From Syntrophomonadaceae bacterium (lineage in GTDB: Bacteria > Bacillota > Dethiobacteria > DTU022): 5,604 bases of DNA. Of this stretch, positions 4,927 through 5,604 are shown piece after piece. The translations under genes were made by a program, and so were the position numbers. Numbering within the stretch: position 1 is the first letter of the stretch; each line of letters begins with the position of its first letter. The notes under the pieces were generated by a model. The model saw nothing but the letters and a program-made list of their open reading frames with translations. It ran no database searches and had not been told where the DNA came from. The stretch spans positions 1 to 5,604 of the forward strand of contig SLQM01000013.1 of the NCBI GenBank assembly GCA_007131435.1, read 5' to 3'.

Positions 4927-5241
4927 TTACCTTGTAAATGACCTTCTAGTTTAATCTCCTTCTTATTTAACCACAAGGCAATTATGACTAAGTTTTGAGC
5001 AAGTCTGTCATAGTGTGCCGGCCATAATTATTGCTATATTTAGTTGCAGTCCATATTTTCAAATTAACCTCTAGATTTCTTTTGCAGTTTCGTGGCATTT
5101 ACTGCCAAAACTTGCACGGTTTTTGTTTAGTGTGGTTTAAGCTAACTATTAGTTATTGTACACAAAACGACCGGTTTTATCTTATTTTAAAAGACTTTTT
5201 TTTAGCAAACCTTAATTAATTAGAAAGAAAGTGATCGGCAA
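4927..5241. other. AT-rich intergenic region with no supported gene
   Basis: The 315 bp between hpt and the secreted-protein gene hold no ORF I believe. A 62-codon frame from TTG 5031 has no ribosome binding site and a composition typical of noncoding AT-rich DNA. Weak inverted repeats are present: CCTTGT (4930-4935) with ACAAGG (4973-4978), AATTATG (4980-4986) with CATAATT (5023-5029), and nested TATGAC (4983-4988) with GTCATA (5007-5012). None is followed by a T-run, so no rho-independent terminator is called for hpt. TTGTAC (5156-5161) with TATCTT (5178-5183) is the best, but poor, promoter candidate for the next gene. A T8 run lies at 5195-5202. Confidence 0.5.
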
Positions 5242-5511
5242 GTGAAAAAGGAATTAGCAATAGTTTTGGTAGTAATATTCGTAATGGCATTTGCATTACC
5301 GGTTTTCGCACAAAACATGGTTCACACTGTTAAAGAAGAATATGTTGATGCGATAATCGATATTGAGAGACAGCATGGGCACCTTTGCAACACCGGTGCA
5401 GCGCTTAAATACACAGTAAAAGTCAGCGCTGCCGAATTTTTGGGTGAAAGAGCTATTACCCAGGTTGAAGGTAAAATTACTGTTATCGAGGTTATGAACC
5501 CCTGGGGTTAG
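5242..5511 (+). CDS. Small secreted protein of unknown function
   Basis: An 89-residue protein I do not recognise. It begins with a classic Sec signal peptide: KKE at the N-terminus, a hydrophobic core LAIVLVVIFVMAFAL (5-19), and PVFA ending at Ala23 with predicted cleavage before Gln24. The mature part would be about 66 residues, mixed acidic and basic, with one Cys (49, in GHLCNTG) and a C-terminal stretch of alternating hydrophobic residues (ITQVEGKITVIEVM) suggesting beta strands. There is no lipobox and no further membrane segment, so export rather than anchoring is expected. The GTG start is preceded by GTGATC (5231-5236) at five bases, which can pair with the 16S 3' end in an extended Shine-Dalgarno register. 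It stands alone after a 315-bp spacer and is probably transcribed separately. The signal peptide is the main evidence that the frame is real; the product's role is unknown. Confidence 0.65.
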   Translation: MKKELAIVLVVIFVMAFALPVFAQNMVHTVKEEYVDAIIDIERQHGHLCNTGAALKYTVKVSAAEFLGERAITQVEGKITVIEVMNPWG

Positions 5512-5521
5512 AAAGTTGTAA

Positions 5522-5594
5522 GGTGTGGGGACGTACATTTTGACATATTTTAAGTGAGCAGGAATATGACAGATGAAACATCCCCCTGACACAC
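5522..5594. repeat. Imperfect inverted repeat of the GGGGACGT / TGTCA type (REP/MITE-like)
   Basis: The left arm (5522-5545) reads GGTGTGGGGACGT and ends TTTTGACA; the right arm (5567-5594) begins TGACAG and ends ACATCCCCCTGACACAC. Reverse-complementing the right arm gives GTGTGTCAGGGGGATGT, ending in CTGTCA, so the arms share GGGGAyGT and TGwCA, with about 21 bp between them. From memory, GGTGTCAGGGGGACG...TTGACA motifs recur as dispersed repeats in many clostridial genomes, often near IS200-like REP transposases. The element lies 10 bp after the secreted-protein stop, and no transposase is visible before the window ends. Confidence 0.6.
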
Positions 5595-5604
5595 AGGTGC
5601 TGAT

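Noticed and set aside
4930..4978. CCTTGT/ACAAGG as a terminator after hpt
   Set aside because: The arms are only 6 bp with a 37-nt loop and no T-tract follows.
5031..5219. Rightward 62-codon ORF from TTG
   Set aside because: It has no ribosome binding site and its composition (F, L, Y, C rich) is typical of translated AT-rich noncoding DNA.
5296..5592. Leftward 98-codon ORF over the secreted-protein gene
   Set aside because: It runs through the repeat and opposes a frame with a clear signal peptide; no supporting start signals were seen.

Overview
The window looks like chromosome from an anaerobic, low-to-mid GC member of the Firmicutes/Clostridia. The reasons are strong GGAGG/GGTGA-type ribosome binding sites, frequent TTG/GTG starts, a textbook sigma-A promoter, a rubredoxin-like protein, a two-component minimal SUF (SufC+SufB, no SufD) iron-sulfur assembly pair of the type found in strict anaerobes, and a GGGGACGT-type dispersed repeat at the right edge. 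I cannot name the species.

Layout. Positions 1-1397 read leftward. In transcription order they hold a Phd-type antitoxin and PIN-domain toxin pair (translationally coupled, with a near-perfect promoter and an inverted-repeat operator), a 120-residue rubredoxin-like protein with a helical tail, and the first 66 codons of a DnaK/Hsp70, cut by the window edge. A divergent spacer of about 350 bp (1398-1746) contains the antitoxin promoter and operator on one side. On the other side, just ahead of the suf genes, are hairpins and tandem AGCCCT repeats.

Positions 1747-4926 read rightward as a tight, probably single operon. It holds the SufC-like ATPase, the SufB-like scaffold (20-bp overlap), a two-domain protein joining a cytidylate-kinase-like P-loop domain to a C-terminal PD-(D/E)XK-nuclease-like domain, and a hypoxanthine phosphoribosyltransferase-like protein that appears to start at a CTG overlapping the previous stop codon. 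A 315-bp AT-rich spacer without a convincing gene follows, then a small secreted protein of unknown function (5242-5511) and an imperfect inverted repeat of REP/MITE type at the right edge.

How they may work together. SufC and SufB should form the core Fe-S assembly complex. The kinase/nuclease-like fusion and the HPRT-like protein suggest a nucleotide-handling module attached to the same transcript. The most unusual items are the kinase to PD-(D/E)XK-like fusion coupled to an HPRT that lacks the usual purine-contacting lysine, the CTG start, the Cys cluster at the SufC C-terminus, the PIN toxin with one missing acidic residue, and the alternative hairpins ahead of sufC. All functional statements come from motif reading; no database search was possible.
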